A DNA stretch of 33,493 nt from an uncultured Lutibacter sp. (lineage in GTDB: Bacteria > Bacteroidota > Bacteroidia > Flavobacteriales > Flavobacteriaceae), in contig NZ_CALAEQ010000206.1 of assembly GCF_937891065.1 (NCBI RefSeq), forward strand, positions 1-33,493, given 5' to 3'. Within the stretch, counting starts at the first letter, position 1. Each line of letters begins with the position of its first letter. A program made the position numbers and the translations under genes. Positions 1 to 10,153 of the stretch are shown here, piece after piece. The notes beneath the pieces were generated by a model that was not told the DNA's origin, did not search any database, and saw nothing but the letters and a program-made list of their open reading frames with translations.

Positions 1-2
1 AA

Positions 3-1268
3 AAAGATTTTATAAAAATACTAGCTATCTTTTCTCTTTTAATTTCGCATTCTATGCATGCGTCATTCATTTTAATTCCAATGGATGATGTAACACAAAC
101 CAATCATTTAAAAGCTTACGGAATTACTTATTGGTCTTTGCAACAGGGCAATACTGCAAAATGGTTATTAAATTATGAAGGTGGTTCTTTTTTATTAGAA
201 GATAATGAGCCTACTAGAAATGAATGTAAAATAAGAGGAGTTACTTTTCATGTAATTTCAGATACTCAAGCAGCGCAAATTTTAGAAGAAATAAGTAGTC
301 CATCAAAGAATATGGATGCCGTATTGTTAGAAAAAGCACCTAAAATTGCAGTGTACTCTCCAAAAGGTAATTTACCTTGGGATGATGCTGTTACTTTGGT
401 TTTAACGTACGCTGAAATTCCTTTTGATGTGATTTATGATGAAGAAGTTTTAGAAGAAAAACTGTTGTTGTATGAATGGTTGCATTTGCATCATGAAGAT
501 TTTACAGGTCAATTTGGTCGATTTTATGGAGCATATAAAACAGCACCTTGGTATATTGAACAAAAAAAAGACGCTGAAGAATTAGCACTAAAATTAGGGT
601 ATTCTAAAGTATCTAAGGAAAAATTAGCGGTTGCTTTTAAAATTAGAGATTTTGTAATTGGAGGAGGCTTTATGTTTGCTATGTGTTCAGCAACTGATAG
701 TTTTGATATTGCATTAGCTGCTGAAGGCGTGGATATTTGTGAAACAATGTTTGATGGAGATCCTTCTGAAATGGACTATCAAAATAAAATAGATTTCAAT
801 AAAACATTAGCTTTTAAGGATTTTACATTAATTAGAAACCCTATTGAATACGAATTTTCTTCAATTGATATGACTAGAAAAAGAAGTAATATTAAACGTA
901 CTTCAGATTATTTCTCATTGCAAGATTTTTCAGCAAAATGGGACCCAATACCAACGATGTTGTGTCAAAACCATACACAATTAGTAAAAGGATTTATGGG
1001 ACAAACAACATCTTTTGAAAGAGAATCGGTAAAATCAAATGTATTGGTATTAGGAGAAAATAAATCAAATAGAGAAGCACGATATATTCATGGCGTAAAA
1101 GGAAAAGGAATGTTTACTTTTTATGGGGGTCACGACCCTGAAGATTATCAGCATAGAGTAGGTGATCCAAAAACAGAACTCGATTTACACCCAAACTCAC
1201 CAGGATATAGATTAATATTAAATAATGTATTGTTTCCTGCTGCTAAAAAGAAAAAACAGAAAACTTAA
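3..1268 (+). CDS. Secreted/periplasmic protein of the kind often labelled 'asparagine synthetase B' in Flavobacteria; 5'-truncated by the window edge
   Basis: The reading frame is open upstream of the listed Met (KDFIKILAIFSLLISHSMHASFILIPMDD...), giving a signal-peptide-like hydrophobic N-terminus, so the real start lies before position 1. The family label is from memory of similar flavobacterial proteins; function unclear. Confidence 0.6.
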   Translation, partial: KDFIKILAIFSLLISHSMHASFILIPMDDVTQTNHLKAYGITYWSLQQGNTAKWLLNYEGGSFLLEDNEPTRNECKIRGVTFHVISDTQAAQILEEISSPSKNMDAVLLEKAPKIAVYSPKGNLPWDDAVTLVLTYAEIPFDVIYDEEVLEEKLLLYEWLHLHHEDFTGQFGRFYGAYKTAPWYIEQKKDAEELALKLGYSKVSKEKLAVAFKIRDFVIGGGFMFAMCSATDSFDIALAAEGVDICETMFDGDPSEMDYQNKIDFNKTLAFKDFTLIRNPIEYEFSSIDMTRKRSNIKRTSDYFSLQDFSAKWDPIPTMLCQNHTQLVKGFMGQTTSFERESVKSNVLVLGENKSNREARYIHGVKGKGMFTFYGGHDPEDYQHRVGDPKTELDLHPNSPGYRLILNNVLFPAAKKKKQKT

Positions 1269-1362
1269 TTTGTTGATAATGCAGCAATAACTTTATTTTA
1301 TAATTTTAGTATTTCAAGTTTCAAAAACACTATTTTTGCTCCTTTAAATTAAATAATAAACA

Positions 1363-2208
1363 ATGGCAACTACACAAGAACTGCAAGATTTTGCACAACA
1401 AGTAAGAAGAGATATAGTTAGAATGGTACACGCTGTACAATCTGGACATCCAGGTGGTTCATTAGGTTGTAATGAATTTTTAACTGTGCTGTTTCAAGAA
1501 GTGATGGAGTATTCTACTGATTTCACAATGGATGGTAAAAATGAAGATTTATTCTTTTTATCAAACGGTCATATTTCACCAGTTTATTATAGTGTTTTAG
1601 CACGAAGTGGTTTTTTTCCAGTTGCTGAATTAGCAACTTTTAGAAAATTAAACACACGTTTACAAGGGCATCCAACAACACATGAAGGTTTACCAGGTAT
1701 TAGAATTGCGTCTGGCTCACTTGGTCAAGGCATGAGTGTTGCGTTAGGAGCTGCACAAGCTAAAAAATTGAATGGTGACAAAAAATTAGTGTATTCTTTA
1801 CACGGTGATGGAGAATTACAAGAAGGTCAAAATTGGGAAGCAATTATGTATGCTGCTGGTAAAAAAGTAGATAACTTAATCGCAACTGTAGATTATAATA
1901 AGCAGCAAATTGATGGAGCAACTAATGATGTAATGCCATTGGGAGACTTAAGAGCTAAATTTGAAGCTTTTGGTTGGATTGTTTTAGATGTTGAAAAAGG
2001 AAATGATATTGAAAGTATAAAAAATGGTTTGGCAGAAGCTAAATTGTTAACTGGAAAAGGAAAACCAGTTTGTATTTTATTGCATACTGAAATGGGGAAT
2101 GGAATAGATTTTATGATGCATACACATGCTTGGCATGGAAAAGCACCTAGTGACGCTCAATTAGAAAATGCTTTAAATCAAAATCCTGAAACTTTAGGAG
2201 ATTATTAA
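1363..2208 (+). CDS. Transketolase, N-terminal (thiamine diphosphate-binding) subunit
   Basis: 281 aa; motifs SGHPGGSLG, LSNGHISPVYYSVLARSG, GSLGQGMSVALGAA, GDGELQEGQNWEA typical of the split transketolase N-subunit. Confidence 0.93.
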   Translation: MATTQELQDFAQQVRRDIVRMVHAVQSGHPGGSLGCNEFLTVLFQEVMEYSTDFTMDGKNEDLFFLSNGHISPVYYSVLARSGFFPVAELATFRKLNTRLQGHPTTHEGLPGIRIASGSLGQGMSVALGAAQAKKLNGDKKLVYSLHGDGELQEGQNWEAIMYAAGKKVDNLIATVDYNKQQIDGATNDVMPLGDLRAKFEAFGWIVLDVEKGNDIESIKNGLAEAKLLTGKGKPVCILLHTEMGNGIDFMMHTHAWHGKAPSDAQLENALNQNPETLGDY

Positions 2209-2230
2209 AAGTGTTCTATTTATAAATTAT

Positions 2231-2267
2231 AAAAACCTCTTTCATTATAGTTGAAGGGGGTTTTTTT
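2231..2267 (+). terminator. Imperfect rho-independent terminator after transketolase
   Basis: AAAAACCTCTTTCA-ttatag-TTGAAGGGGGTTTTTTT imperfect inverted repeat with T tract. Confidence 0.6.
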
Positions 2268-2393
2268 ATGATATATTTATAAGTTTCAAATCATAATATT
2301 GTAAGAATACTTTTATATTTACGACTAGTTTGGTTTTTATGATAATTGGAATTATTTTTCAATTTTTTAACAATAATTTTTGAATTAATATTT

Positions 2394-3527
2394 ATGAAAA
2401 TAGGAATTGTTTGTTATCCAACATTTGGAGGAAGTGGAGTAGTAGCAACCGAATTAGGAATAGCTTTGGCTGAAAGAGGTCATGAAGTACATTTTATTAC
2501 GTATAAGCAACCTGTTAGACTTGATTTAATTGCAAATGATATACATTTTCACGAAGTTTTTGTTGAAGAATATCCTTTATTTCATTTTCAACCTTATGAA
2601 TTAGCATTGTCTAGTAAAATGGTTGAAGTAGTAGAAATGTATGATTTAGAAATTTTACATGTTCATTACGCAATTCCGCATGCATATGCGGCGTATATGG
2701 CAAAACAAATGCTAAAGGAAAAAGGGATTGATATTAAAGTAGTTACTACACTGCATGGAACTGATATTACATTGGTTGGAAGTCATCCAAATTATAAAAC
2801 AGCTGTAGAATTTAGTATCAATAATTCGGATGTAGTAACCACAGTGTCAGAGAGTTTAAAAAAAGATACATTACGTTTATTCAATATCAGGAAAGATATA
2901 AAAGTGATTCACAATTTTATAGATTTTGAACAATATCCTGAAATTGGTTCAGAAGATTGTAAAAGACATACAATAGCCAATGAAAATGAACGAATTATTA
3001 CGCATATTAGTAACTTACGCCCAGTAAAAAGAGCTGCTGATGTTATTGATATTTTTTATAAAATTCAAAAAGAAATTCCTTCAAAATTATTATTGGTTGG
3101 TGAAGGTCCTGATAGAGAGCATATTGAATTACAGGCTAAAAATTTAGGAATATTAGATAAAGTTCTTTTTATGGGAAATAGTAACGAAGTTAGTAAGTTG
3201 CTTTGTTATTCAGATTTGTTTTTATTACCATCAGAAACTGAGAGTTTTGGTTTGGCAGCTTTGGAAGCTATGGCAGCAAGAACACCTGTTATTTCAACAA
3301 ATTCAGGAGGTTTGCCAGAAGTAAATATAAATGGAGTTACAGGGTTTTTGAGTAATGTTGGCGACACCACTGATATGGCTAAAAACGGTATTTATATATT
3401 AAAAGATTTAGAGAGACTTCAACAATTTAAACAAAATGCATTAAACCAAGCAAAACAATTTAGTTTAGAAAATGTTTTACCAGCCTATAAAGAAGTTTAT
3501 AGAGAATTAATTAAAAATTGTTGTTAA
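2394..3527 (+). CDS. bshA: N-acetyl-alpha-D-glucosaminyl L-malate synthase BshA (GT4 glycosyltransferase, bacillithiol pathway)
   Basis: MKIGIVCYPTFGGSGVVATELGIALAERGHEVHFIT, VTTLHGTDITLVG, LLPSETESFGLAALEAMA; start moved from the ORF-track Met (2346) to MKIGIV at 2394. Confidence 0.9.
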   Translation: MKIGIVCYPTFGGSGVVATELGIALAERGHEVHFITYKQPVRLDLIANDIHFHEVFVEEYPLFHFQPYELALSSKMVEVVEMYDLEILHVHYAIPHAYAAYMAKQMLKEKGIDIKVVTTLHGTDITLVGSHPNYKTAVEFSINNSDVVTTVSESLKKDTLRLFNIRKDIKVIHNFIDFEQYPEIGSEDCKRHTIANENERIITHISNLRPVKRAADVIDIFYKIQKEIPSKLLLVGEGPDREHIELQAKNLGILDKVLFMGNSNEVSKLLCYSDLFLLPSETESFGLAALEAMAARTPVISTNSGGLPEVNINGVTGFLSNVGDTTDMAKNGIYILKDLERLQQFKQNALNQAKQFSLENVLPAYKEVYRELIKNCC

Positions 3528-4591
3528 GAATTATAATAATTTAACGCTTCAATAATTAGTGATTTTTCCACGTTGCAATCTAATTTGTAATTCTCAAAAT
3601 CAGTTAATAATACAAAATTAACTTGTCCAGCAACATTCTTTTTATCGTGGATTAAAAGTTCAATAATGGCATCATAATCTAAGGTTTCAATTTTAACTCT
3701 TCCGAAGATATCAATAATTGAATTTTTTATATTTTTTAACCCTTCTGAAGGAAAACCTAATAAAACTTTAGAAATATAAGTTTCGGTAATCATACCAATA
3801 GCAATAGCTTCACCATGAGTTAAGTTTTCTTTATCTTCAGATTCTAAAAAATAAGATTCAATTGCGTGACCAAGTGTGTGACCAAAATTTAAAACTTTGC
3901 GAATTCCCGCTTCTTTTGGGTCTTTGGTAACTACTTCATTTTTAATTTCAACAGAGCGATGTATTATACTATTTAAATTACTAATAGTTAAATCTTTAAA
4001 ATTGATTACTTCATTCCAAACATTAATATCATATGTGATTCCATATTTAATAATTTCAGCCAAACCAGAACGGATCTCTCGTTTTGAAACTGTTTCTAAA
4101 TAAGAAGGGTCAATAATAACCATTTCGGGATCTGAAAATAACCCAATTTGATTTTTTAAAACACCTAAATCTACACCCGTTTTTCCACCAACTGAAGCAT
4201 CAACCATACTTAATAAAGTTGTAGGAATATTTACAAAAGAAATGCCTCGTTTGTACGTTGAAGCTACAAATCCACCCAAATCTGTTATTACACCACCACC
4301 TAAGTTTAAAAGTAAACTTTTTCTGTCAGCACCAAGTTCAGTTAAAGCATTCCAAACGCCTGAACAAGTGTCTAAATTTTTATTTATTTCACCAGGTTCA
4401 ATCTCAATTATTTCAATTGGTTGTTCAGTTTCAATCTGCTCAAGCAATAATGGTAGACAATCATCACCTGTGTTTTCATCAACTAAAATAAATATTATAG
4501 AAGGTTTATATTCTGAAATATACTTGTTAAACTTGATATAAGCATCTTCTTGAAAATTAACGTAATAATTATTGGATAAAATCGGATTCAT
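3524..4591 (-). CDS. aroB: 3-dehydroquinate synthase
   Basis: LNLGGGVITDLGGFVASTYKRGISFVNIPTTLLSMVDASVGGKTGVD, NFGHTLGHAIE, HGEAIAIGM; start placed at MNPILSNN (4591). Convergent with bshA with a 4-nt overlap. Confidence 0.93.
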   Translation of the reverse strand: MNPILSNNYYVNFQEDAYIKFNKYISEYKPSIIFILVDENTGDDCLPLLLEQIETEQPIEIIEIEPGEINKNLDTCSGVWNALTELGADRKSLLLNLGGGVITDLGGFVASTYKRGISFVNIPTTLLSMVDASVGGKTGVDLGVLKNQIGLFSDPEMVIIDPSYLETVSKREIRSGLAEIIKYGITYDINVWNEVINFKDLTISNLNSIIHRSVEIKNEVVTKDPKEAGIRKVLNFGHTLGHAIESYFLESEDKENLTHGEAIAIGMITETYISKVLLGFPSEGLKNIKNSIIDIFGRVKIETLDYDAIIELLIHDKKNVAGQVNFVLLTDFENYKLDCNVEKSLIIEALNYYNS

Positions 4592-4678
4592 TTTGGATAA
4601 TATGTTTGTGCAAATTAAGGGCAAAAAAACGAAAAAATAAACACTTTGTAATTATCTTTGATATAAATATGAATTAAA

Positions 4679-5848
4679 ATGAGAGATTTATTTAATAATA
4701 CTGAAGTGGCTTTTAGCCTTAAATCAAATAATCAGGTTAATAGGGCTTATTATTTGTTTGAAATGATAAAACGAGAACCGCTTGTAAAAATAGGTACAGC
4801 AGTAACTAAATTTGCTTTAAAAACACATTTACCAGTTGAGGGTATCATTCGAGCTACAGTTTTTGACCATTTTTGCGGTGGTGTAAATGAAAAAGGCTGT
4901 ATGCGTATCATAGATAATATGTATACTAAAAATGTACATTCTGTTTTAGATTATTCTGCTGAAGGAAAAGAAGTTGAGGAGCATTTTGATTTATCAATGG
5001 AAAAAACTTTGAATACTATAAAAATATATGGTAAAGAAAAAGCTAGTATTCCATTTGCTGTATTTAAACCTACAGGTTTTGGTAGATTAGCTGTTTATCA
5101 AAAGGTTACCGAAGGAATAGCCCTAGATCCACATGAAGAAACTGAATGGAGAAGAATTAGAGAACGATATGAAATTGTTAGTAAGGCTGCTTTTGAAAAT
5201 AATGTACCATTATTAATTGACGCCGAGGAAACTTGGATGCAAGATGCTGCTGATGATTTAATTGAAGAAATGATGGTAAAATATAATAAAGAGAAGGTTA
5301 TTATATTTGGAACCTTACAATTATACCGTTGGGATCGTTTTGATTATTTAAAGAAAATGCATCAACGCGCTAAAGAACAAGGATTTAAAATTGGTATGAA
5401 GTTGGTACGTGGTGCTTATATGGAAAAAGAACGTGAGCGAGCTGAGGAATATGGTTATAAAGATCCAATTTGTGTTGATAAAGCGGCAACTGATAAATTG
5501 TACAATGAAGTTCAAGAATATATGATTAATAACATTGATGAAATGGCCGTTTTTTCAGGAACTCATAATGAAGAAAGTTCTTATGATTTAATGGATTTAA
5601 TTGAAAAGTATGAATTATCTAAAGATGACAAAAGAATTTGGTTTGGTCAATTATTCGGTATGAGTGATCATATTAGCTATAACTTAGCTAAAGAAGGCTA
5701 TAATGTAGCTAAATATTTGCCATATGGTCCTGTTAGAGATGTAATGCCTTATTTAATTAGACGAGCAGAGGAAAATACTTCTGTTGCTGGTCAAACTACT
5801 AGAGAACTAGAATTGTTAAAGCGTGAGCGAGAAAGACGTAAAATATAA
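4679..5848 (+). CDS. Proline dehydrogenase
   Basis: 389 aa; GMKLVRGAYMEKERERAEEYGYKDPI, FSGTHNEESS, FGQLFGMSDHISYNLA, KYLPYGPVRDVMPYLIRRAEEN typical of PRODH. Confidence 0.92.
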   Translation: MRDLFNNTEVAFSLKSNNQVNRAYYLFEMIKREPLVKIGTAVTKFALKTHLPVEGIIRATVFDHFCGGVNEKGCMRIIDNMYTKNVHSVLDYSAEGKEVEEHFDLSMEKTLNTIKIYGKEKASIPFAVFKPTGFGRLAVYQKVTEGIALDPHEETEWRRIRERYEIVSKAAFENNVPLLIDAEETWMQDAADDLIEEMMVKYNKEKVIIFGTLQLYRWDRFDYLKKMHQRAKEQGFKIGMKLVRGAYMEKERERAEEYGYKDPICVDKAATDKLYNEVQEYMINNIDEMAVFSGTHNEESSYDLMDLIEKYELSKDDKRIWFGQLFGMSDHISYNLAKEGYNVAKYLPYGPVRDVMPYLIRRAEENTSVAGQTTRELELLKRERERRKI

Positions 5849-5870
5849 ATTCGTTAGTAATTAACTATAA

Positions 5871-5897
5871 AAAGAGCTGATAAATCAGCTCTTTTTT
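5871..5897 (+). terminator. Rho-independent terminator
   Basis: AAAGAGCTGA-taaa-TCAGCTCTTTTTT. Confidence 0.85.
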
Positions 5898-6057
5898 CTT
5901 TTAAGAATTTTTTTTATCATTTCTCATTGCTAAAACAAAACTTCACAAAAACATAACAAGTTAAAAATTAAAATCTTACAATATTTATCATTATTTAACT
6001 TTTGTGATATAATACGGAATAAAACAACTACTTTTGCAGCCTCTAAAAAATAAGAAA

Positions 6058-7827
6058 ATGCAATCTATCAGAAACATCGCTATAATAGCACACGTTGACC
6101 ACGGTAAAACTACATTGGTTGATAAAATTATTGACCAAGCTCATATCCTAGATGAGCGTAAGGTGAGAACAGAATTATTATTAGATAATAATGATTTAGA
6201 ACGTGAAAGAGGGATTACAATTTTATCTAAAAACGTTTCTATAATATATAAAGATGTAAAAATTAATGTTATTGATACACCTGGTCACGCGGATTTTGGA
6301 GGAGAAGTTGAACGTGTATTGAAAATGGCTGATGGGGTATTATTATTAGTTGATGCTTTTGAAGGTCCAATGCCACAAACTCGTTTTGTATTAGGAAAAG
6401 CCCTAGAATTAGGCTTAACCCCAATTGTTGTTATCAATAAAGTTGACAAACAAAACTGTACACCAGATTTGGTTCATGATAAAGTATTTGATTTAATGTT
6501 TGCTTTAGATGCAACTGAAGAACAGTTAAATTTTGCGTCAGTTTATGGTTCAGCAAAACAAGGTTGGATGAGTTATGACTGGAAAGAGGAAACAGATAAT
6601 ATTATTCCATTGTTAGATTCTATTATTGAAAATATTCCTGCATCTCCTTATTATGAAGGAACACCTCAAATGCAAATTACTTCATTAGATTTTACATCTT
6701 TTGTTGGTCGTATTGCAATTGGGCGTGTATTTAGAGGAGATTTAGAAGAAGGAAAGGATTATATGCTGTGTAAAGCAGATGGAAGTACTAAAAAAGTTAG
6801 AATTAAAGAATTGCATACTTTTGAAGGCTTAGGTAAAGATAGAGCTTCAAAAGTAAGAAGTGGAGACATTTGTGCGATTACGGGTATTGAAGGATTTGAA
6901 ATTGGTGATACAATTGCCGATTTAGAAAACCCAGAAGCATTACCAAGGTTAAAAGTAGATGAGCCTACAATGAGTATGTTATTTACTATTAATAACTCTC
7001 CTTTCTATGGAAAAGAGGGAAAATATGTTACCTCTCGTCACTTACGTGATAGATTATATAAAGAAACTGAAAAGAATTTAGCACTTAGAGTTGAAGATAC
7101 AGATACTGAAGATAAATTTAATGTTTTTGGCCGTGGAATTTTGCATTTATCAGTTTTAATTGAAACAATGCGTAGAGAAGGTTATGAGATGCAAGTTGGT
7201 CGTCCACAAGTTATCATAAAAGATATTGATGGCGTTAAATGTGAACCTTATGAGACTTTAGTAATTAATGTTCCTGAAGCATTAGCAAGTAAAGCTATTA
7301 ACTTGGTAACTATTAGAAAAGGAGATATGTTGGTTATGGAACCAAAAGGAGATATGCAACATTTAGAGTTTGATATTCCTTCACGTGGTTTAATAGGTTT
7401 GCGTAATAAAATATTAACAGCTACGCAAGGAGAGGCTATTATAAACCATAGATTACGTGGTTTTGATGCTTATAAAGGAGATATTTCAACTTCTAATAAT
7501 GGTGCTTTAATTTCAGGTGATGCTGGTAAAGCAACAGCGTATTCTATTGATAAACTAGGAGATAGAGGTATTTTCTTTATTGATATTAACCAAGAAATTT
7601 ACAAAGGACAAATTGTTGGCGAAAATAATAGACAAGATGATATGTCTATTAATTTAACGAAAGGTAAAAAATTAACAAACGTTCGTAAATCTGGAACAGA
7701 TACAGCTGTTAATATTGCTCCAAAGAAAGAATTTTCTTTAGAAGAATGTATGGAATATATTAAAGATGATGAGTATTTAGAGGTTACGCCGCTTAGTTTA
7801 CGAATGCGTAAAATTGAATATAGATAA
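6058..7827 (+). CDS. typA: Translational GTPase TypA/BipA
   Basis: [59 protein letters not shown]; start set at MQSIRN (6058). Confidence 0.95.
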   Translation: MQSIRNIAIIAHVDHGKTTLVDKIIDQAHILDERKVRTELLLDNNDLERERGITILSKNVSIIYKDVKINVIDTPGHADFGGEVERVLKMADGVLLLVDAFEGPMPQTRFVLGKALELGLTPIVVINKVDKQNCTPDLVHDKVFDLMFALDATEEQLNFASVYGSAKQGWMSYDWKEETDNIIPLLDSIIENIPASPYYEGTPQMQITSLDFTSFVGRIAIGRVFRGDLEEGKDYMLCKADGSTKKVRIKELHTFEGLGKDRASKVRSGDICAITGIEGFEIGDTIADLENPEALPRLKVDEPTMSMLFTINNSPFYGKEGKYVTSRHLRDRLYKETEKNLALRVEDTDTEDKFNVFGRGILHLSVLIETMRREGYEMQVGRPQVIIKDIDGVKCEPYETLVINVPEALASKAINLVTIRKGDMLVMEPKGDMQHLEFDIPSRGLIGLRNKILTATQGEAIINHRLRGFDAYKGDISTSNNGALISGDAGKATAYSIDKLGDRGIFFIDINQEIYKGQIVGENNRQDDMSINLTKGKKLTNVRKSGTDTAVNIAPKKEFSLEECMEYIKDDEYLEVTPLSLRMRKIEYR

Positions 7828-7853
7828 AATTTTAAAAAAATATAAATTTTTTT

Positions 7854-7883
7854 AAAGCTTCCATTAATTTGGAAGCTTTTTTT
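7854..7883 (+). terminator. Rho-independent terminator after typA
   Basis: AAAGCTTCCA-ttaatt-TGGAAGCTTTTTTT. Confidence 0.85.
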
Positions 7884-8010
7884 ATGGTGATCAATCAAAA
7901 ACTTATTTAGTAAATATAAAAGTTGAATAGTAACTTTTGTTACCGTTATTGCTTCAAACTTTTACAATTATACGTGGTCAAAGAGTTATATAAAAAAACA
8001 AAAATATATA

Positions 8011-8634
8011 ATGAAAAATTTAACTTTATTTACTATGATTGCTAGTTTAACACTTATTAGTAGTTGTTCAGACAATGACACTGATGCCGATATAAACATC
8101 AAAGATGAAATTCTATCTATAGAAGAAATAGATGATTTAAAATTTTTAAGAGAAGAAGAGAAATTAGCACGTGATGTGTACTTATATTCATATAGTATAT
8201 ATAATCTTCAAATTTTTAAAAACATTTCTAATAGTGAGCAAATGCATATGGACATTGTATTGGAATTATTAAATACATATAATCTGCAAGATCCAGCCTC
8301 AGAAAGTATAGGAGAATTTAATAACCCTGAATTACAGAATATTTACAATGATTTAATTCAAAAATCATCAATTTCAATGTTAGATGCTTTGATAGTTGGA
8401 AATATTATTGAAGATTTAGATATAAAAGATATTGCTCTGAATGAAGGAAGATCTGATAATGTAGATATATTAAATGTGTATAGTTCCTTAAAATGTGGTT
8501 CAAGAAATCATTTAAGAAATTATTACGCACAACTTATTGAAAATGACGGTATTTATTCTCCTTCGTATATTTCATTAGAAGATTTTGAAGCCATTATTAC
8601 AACATCAAATGAACAATGTAATATTAATAATTAA
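8011..8634 (+). CDS. DUF2202-type ferritin-like lipoprotein
   Basis: Lipobox-like LTLISSC; LKFLREEEKLARDVYLYSYSIYNLQIFKNISNSEQMHMDIVLELL and CGSRNHLRNYYAQL are typical of DUF2202. Confidence 0.8.
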   Translation: MKNLTLFTMIASLTLISSCSDNDTDADINIKDEILSIEEIDDLKFLREEEKLARDVYLYSYSIYNLQIFKNISNSEQMHMDIVLELLNTYNLQDPASESIGEFNNPELQNIYNDLIQKSSISMLDALIVGNIIEDLDIKDIALNEGRSDNVDILNVYSSLKCGSRNHLRNYYAQLIENDGIYSPSYISLEDFEAIITTSNEQCNINN

Positions 8635-8647
8635 AATTTTAAAAATT

Positions 8648-9145
8648 ATGCGAAATAGTTTTATATTAATATTACTGGCATTTTCTTTAACTAATTGCAA
8701 TTCTTCAATAAAAAAATCAAAAATAACAGAGCTTAAAGTGGTCGATTTAAGTGAAAAGGAAGTTGAAGGTTTACTACTCTTACAACAAAAATGCTATCCC
8801 TGTCATTCCGTAATAGCCGAAACTCATGATAATATTATTGCACCTCCTATGGAAGCAATAAAAAGAAGATATAAGATTTCTTATAAAACGAAAGTAGAAT
8901 TTGTTGATGCAGTTACTATTTGGGTTATAGATCCAAAAGAAGAAAATGCTTTAATGCGTGGAGCAGTTAATCAATTTAAGGTTATGCCTAAGCAAGCCTT
9001 TATTAAAGAGGATATCATTAAAATTGCTGGATATATTTATGATAATGAATTAGAAAAGCCTATATGGTTTGAAAGTCATTTTAATGATGAGCACCCAAAT
9101 GGTATCGGAAACGGACAAGGAAGAGGAATGGGTAAAAAAAGTTAA
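8648..9145 (+). CDS. CxxCH (c-type heme-binding-like) lipoprotein
   Basis: Lipobox-like FSLTNC; a single heme motif CYPCH; C-terminal VMPKQAFIKEDIIKIAGYIY cytochrome-c-like helix; start at MRNSF (8648). Confidence 0.7.
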   Translation: MRNSFILILLAFSLTNCNSSIKKSKITELKVVDLSEKEVEGLLLLQQKCYPCHSVIAETHDNIIAPPMEAIKRRYKISYKTKVEFVDAVTIWVIDPKEENALMRGAVNQFKVMPKQAFIKEDIIKIAGYIYDNELEKPIWFESHFNDEHPNGIGNGQGRGMGKKS

Positions 9146-9202
9146 ATAAATAGATTGATTAGCCATTTGTAAACTGTATTTCAAAATATAAGTAAGTGTA
9201 CA

Positions 9203-9235
9203 AAAATAGCTTTGGGTCATAACTTAAGCTATTTT
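9203..9235. terminator. Hairpin with flanking A/T tracts, possible terminator
   Basis: AAAATAGCTT-n13-AAGCTATTTT. Confidence 0.5.
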
Positions 9236-9307
9236 ATTAAATTTCAAATAGCAATAAATAAAGGTGAATATCTTTATGGTTAAACCATTTTTTTTAAAAC
9301 TAATTTT

Positions 9308-9703
9308 TTACTGATGATGATGGTTTTTACTTCCACAATTACAATTGCAACCTGATTTATTATAGGATACAGGAACTATAGCATCTAGTATCCTATTTAT
9401 TAGTTTTTCAATATCAAGATCTTTCTTCAATTTTATAACAAACCACATTATTTATAGCTAATTTTTGAATTTACTCTTCACCAATACCCCTTGTTAATAA
9501 AATACAATACCAGAAAAGGAACTATTAAAAATACCATTTTCATCATGAATAGTATGCTGTAAAGTTTTATTTTCTGTTAGCTCTAATGCTTTTAAACTTT
9601 CAATAATTGCGTCATTGTTGTGTAAATTTAAAATTACAAAGTTTAATCGCTTGTTCAGATATTATTTTTCCTTCTTAGAAGCCACAGTAACTCTTATTTT
9701 CAT
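9308..9703 (-). pseudogene. Degraded NifX/NifB-family (dinitrogenase Fe-Mo cofactor biosynthesis-like) small protein
   Basis: Reverse-strand fragments in shifting frames: MKIRVTVASKKEK* / NKRLNFVILNLHNNDAIIESLKALELTENKTLQHTIHDENGIFNSSFSGIVFY* / IQKLAINNVVCYKIEER / DLDIEKLINRILDAIVPVSYNKSGCNCNCGSKNHHHQ*. In-frame stops and at least two frameshifts. Confidence 0.65.
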
Positions 9704-10094
9704 AATACACTATTTTATACAAACATAGCTCTATTAACTAATGTGATTTCCATTCTAAGTTACTCCATTTTACCTTTTTTATAGTGATTATTTTACCCAT
9801 ATTAGAGTTATCCTTATTAACAATATTCATACTTATTAACAATTTTTAAAATATAATATAAGATATTAACTAATTCTTAAGAAGAGTATATTATGTTGTT
9901 TTTAGTATTGTTATAGTAAATATCAAAAATACAGAATAACCTAAAACACCTATAAACACTAAGAAAATATCACCTTAATTATTTATATTTAAGTTTCGTA
10001 ATCAAATGGTTAAATATAAATATGATTGCTTTTAAACTTTGAATTTTACAATAATCTAAAAGTTTTTAACAAAAATATTTGTTTGTTTTAATAA

Positions 10095-10121
10095 TTGTAC
10101 ATACATTTGATGTATATACAA
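10095..10121. promoter_or_regulatory. Putative MarR-type operator (near-perfect palindrome)
   Basis: TTGTACATACAT-TTG-ATGTATATACAA, one mismatch, directly upstream of the MarR gene. Confidence 0.6.
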
Positions 10122-10153
10122 TAGTAGTATAGATAATTGTTGTCCCCCCGAAG

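Noticed and set aside
3897-4541. Plus-strand ORFs of 68, 99 and 77 aa inside aroB
   Set aside because: Antisense to a well-conserved aroB on the minus strand; low-complexity translations with no recognisable domain.
7599-7898. 99-aa minus-strand ORF
   Set aside because: Antisense to the typA 3' end and its terminator.
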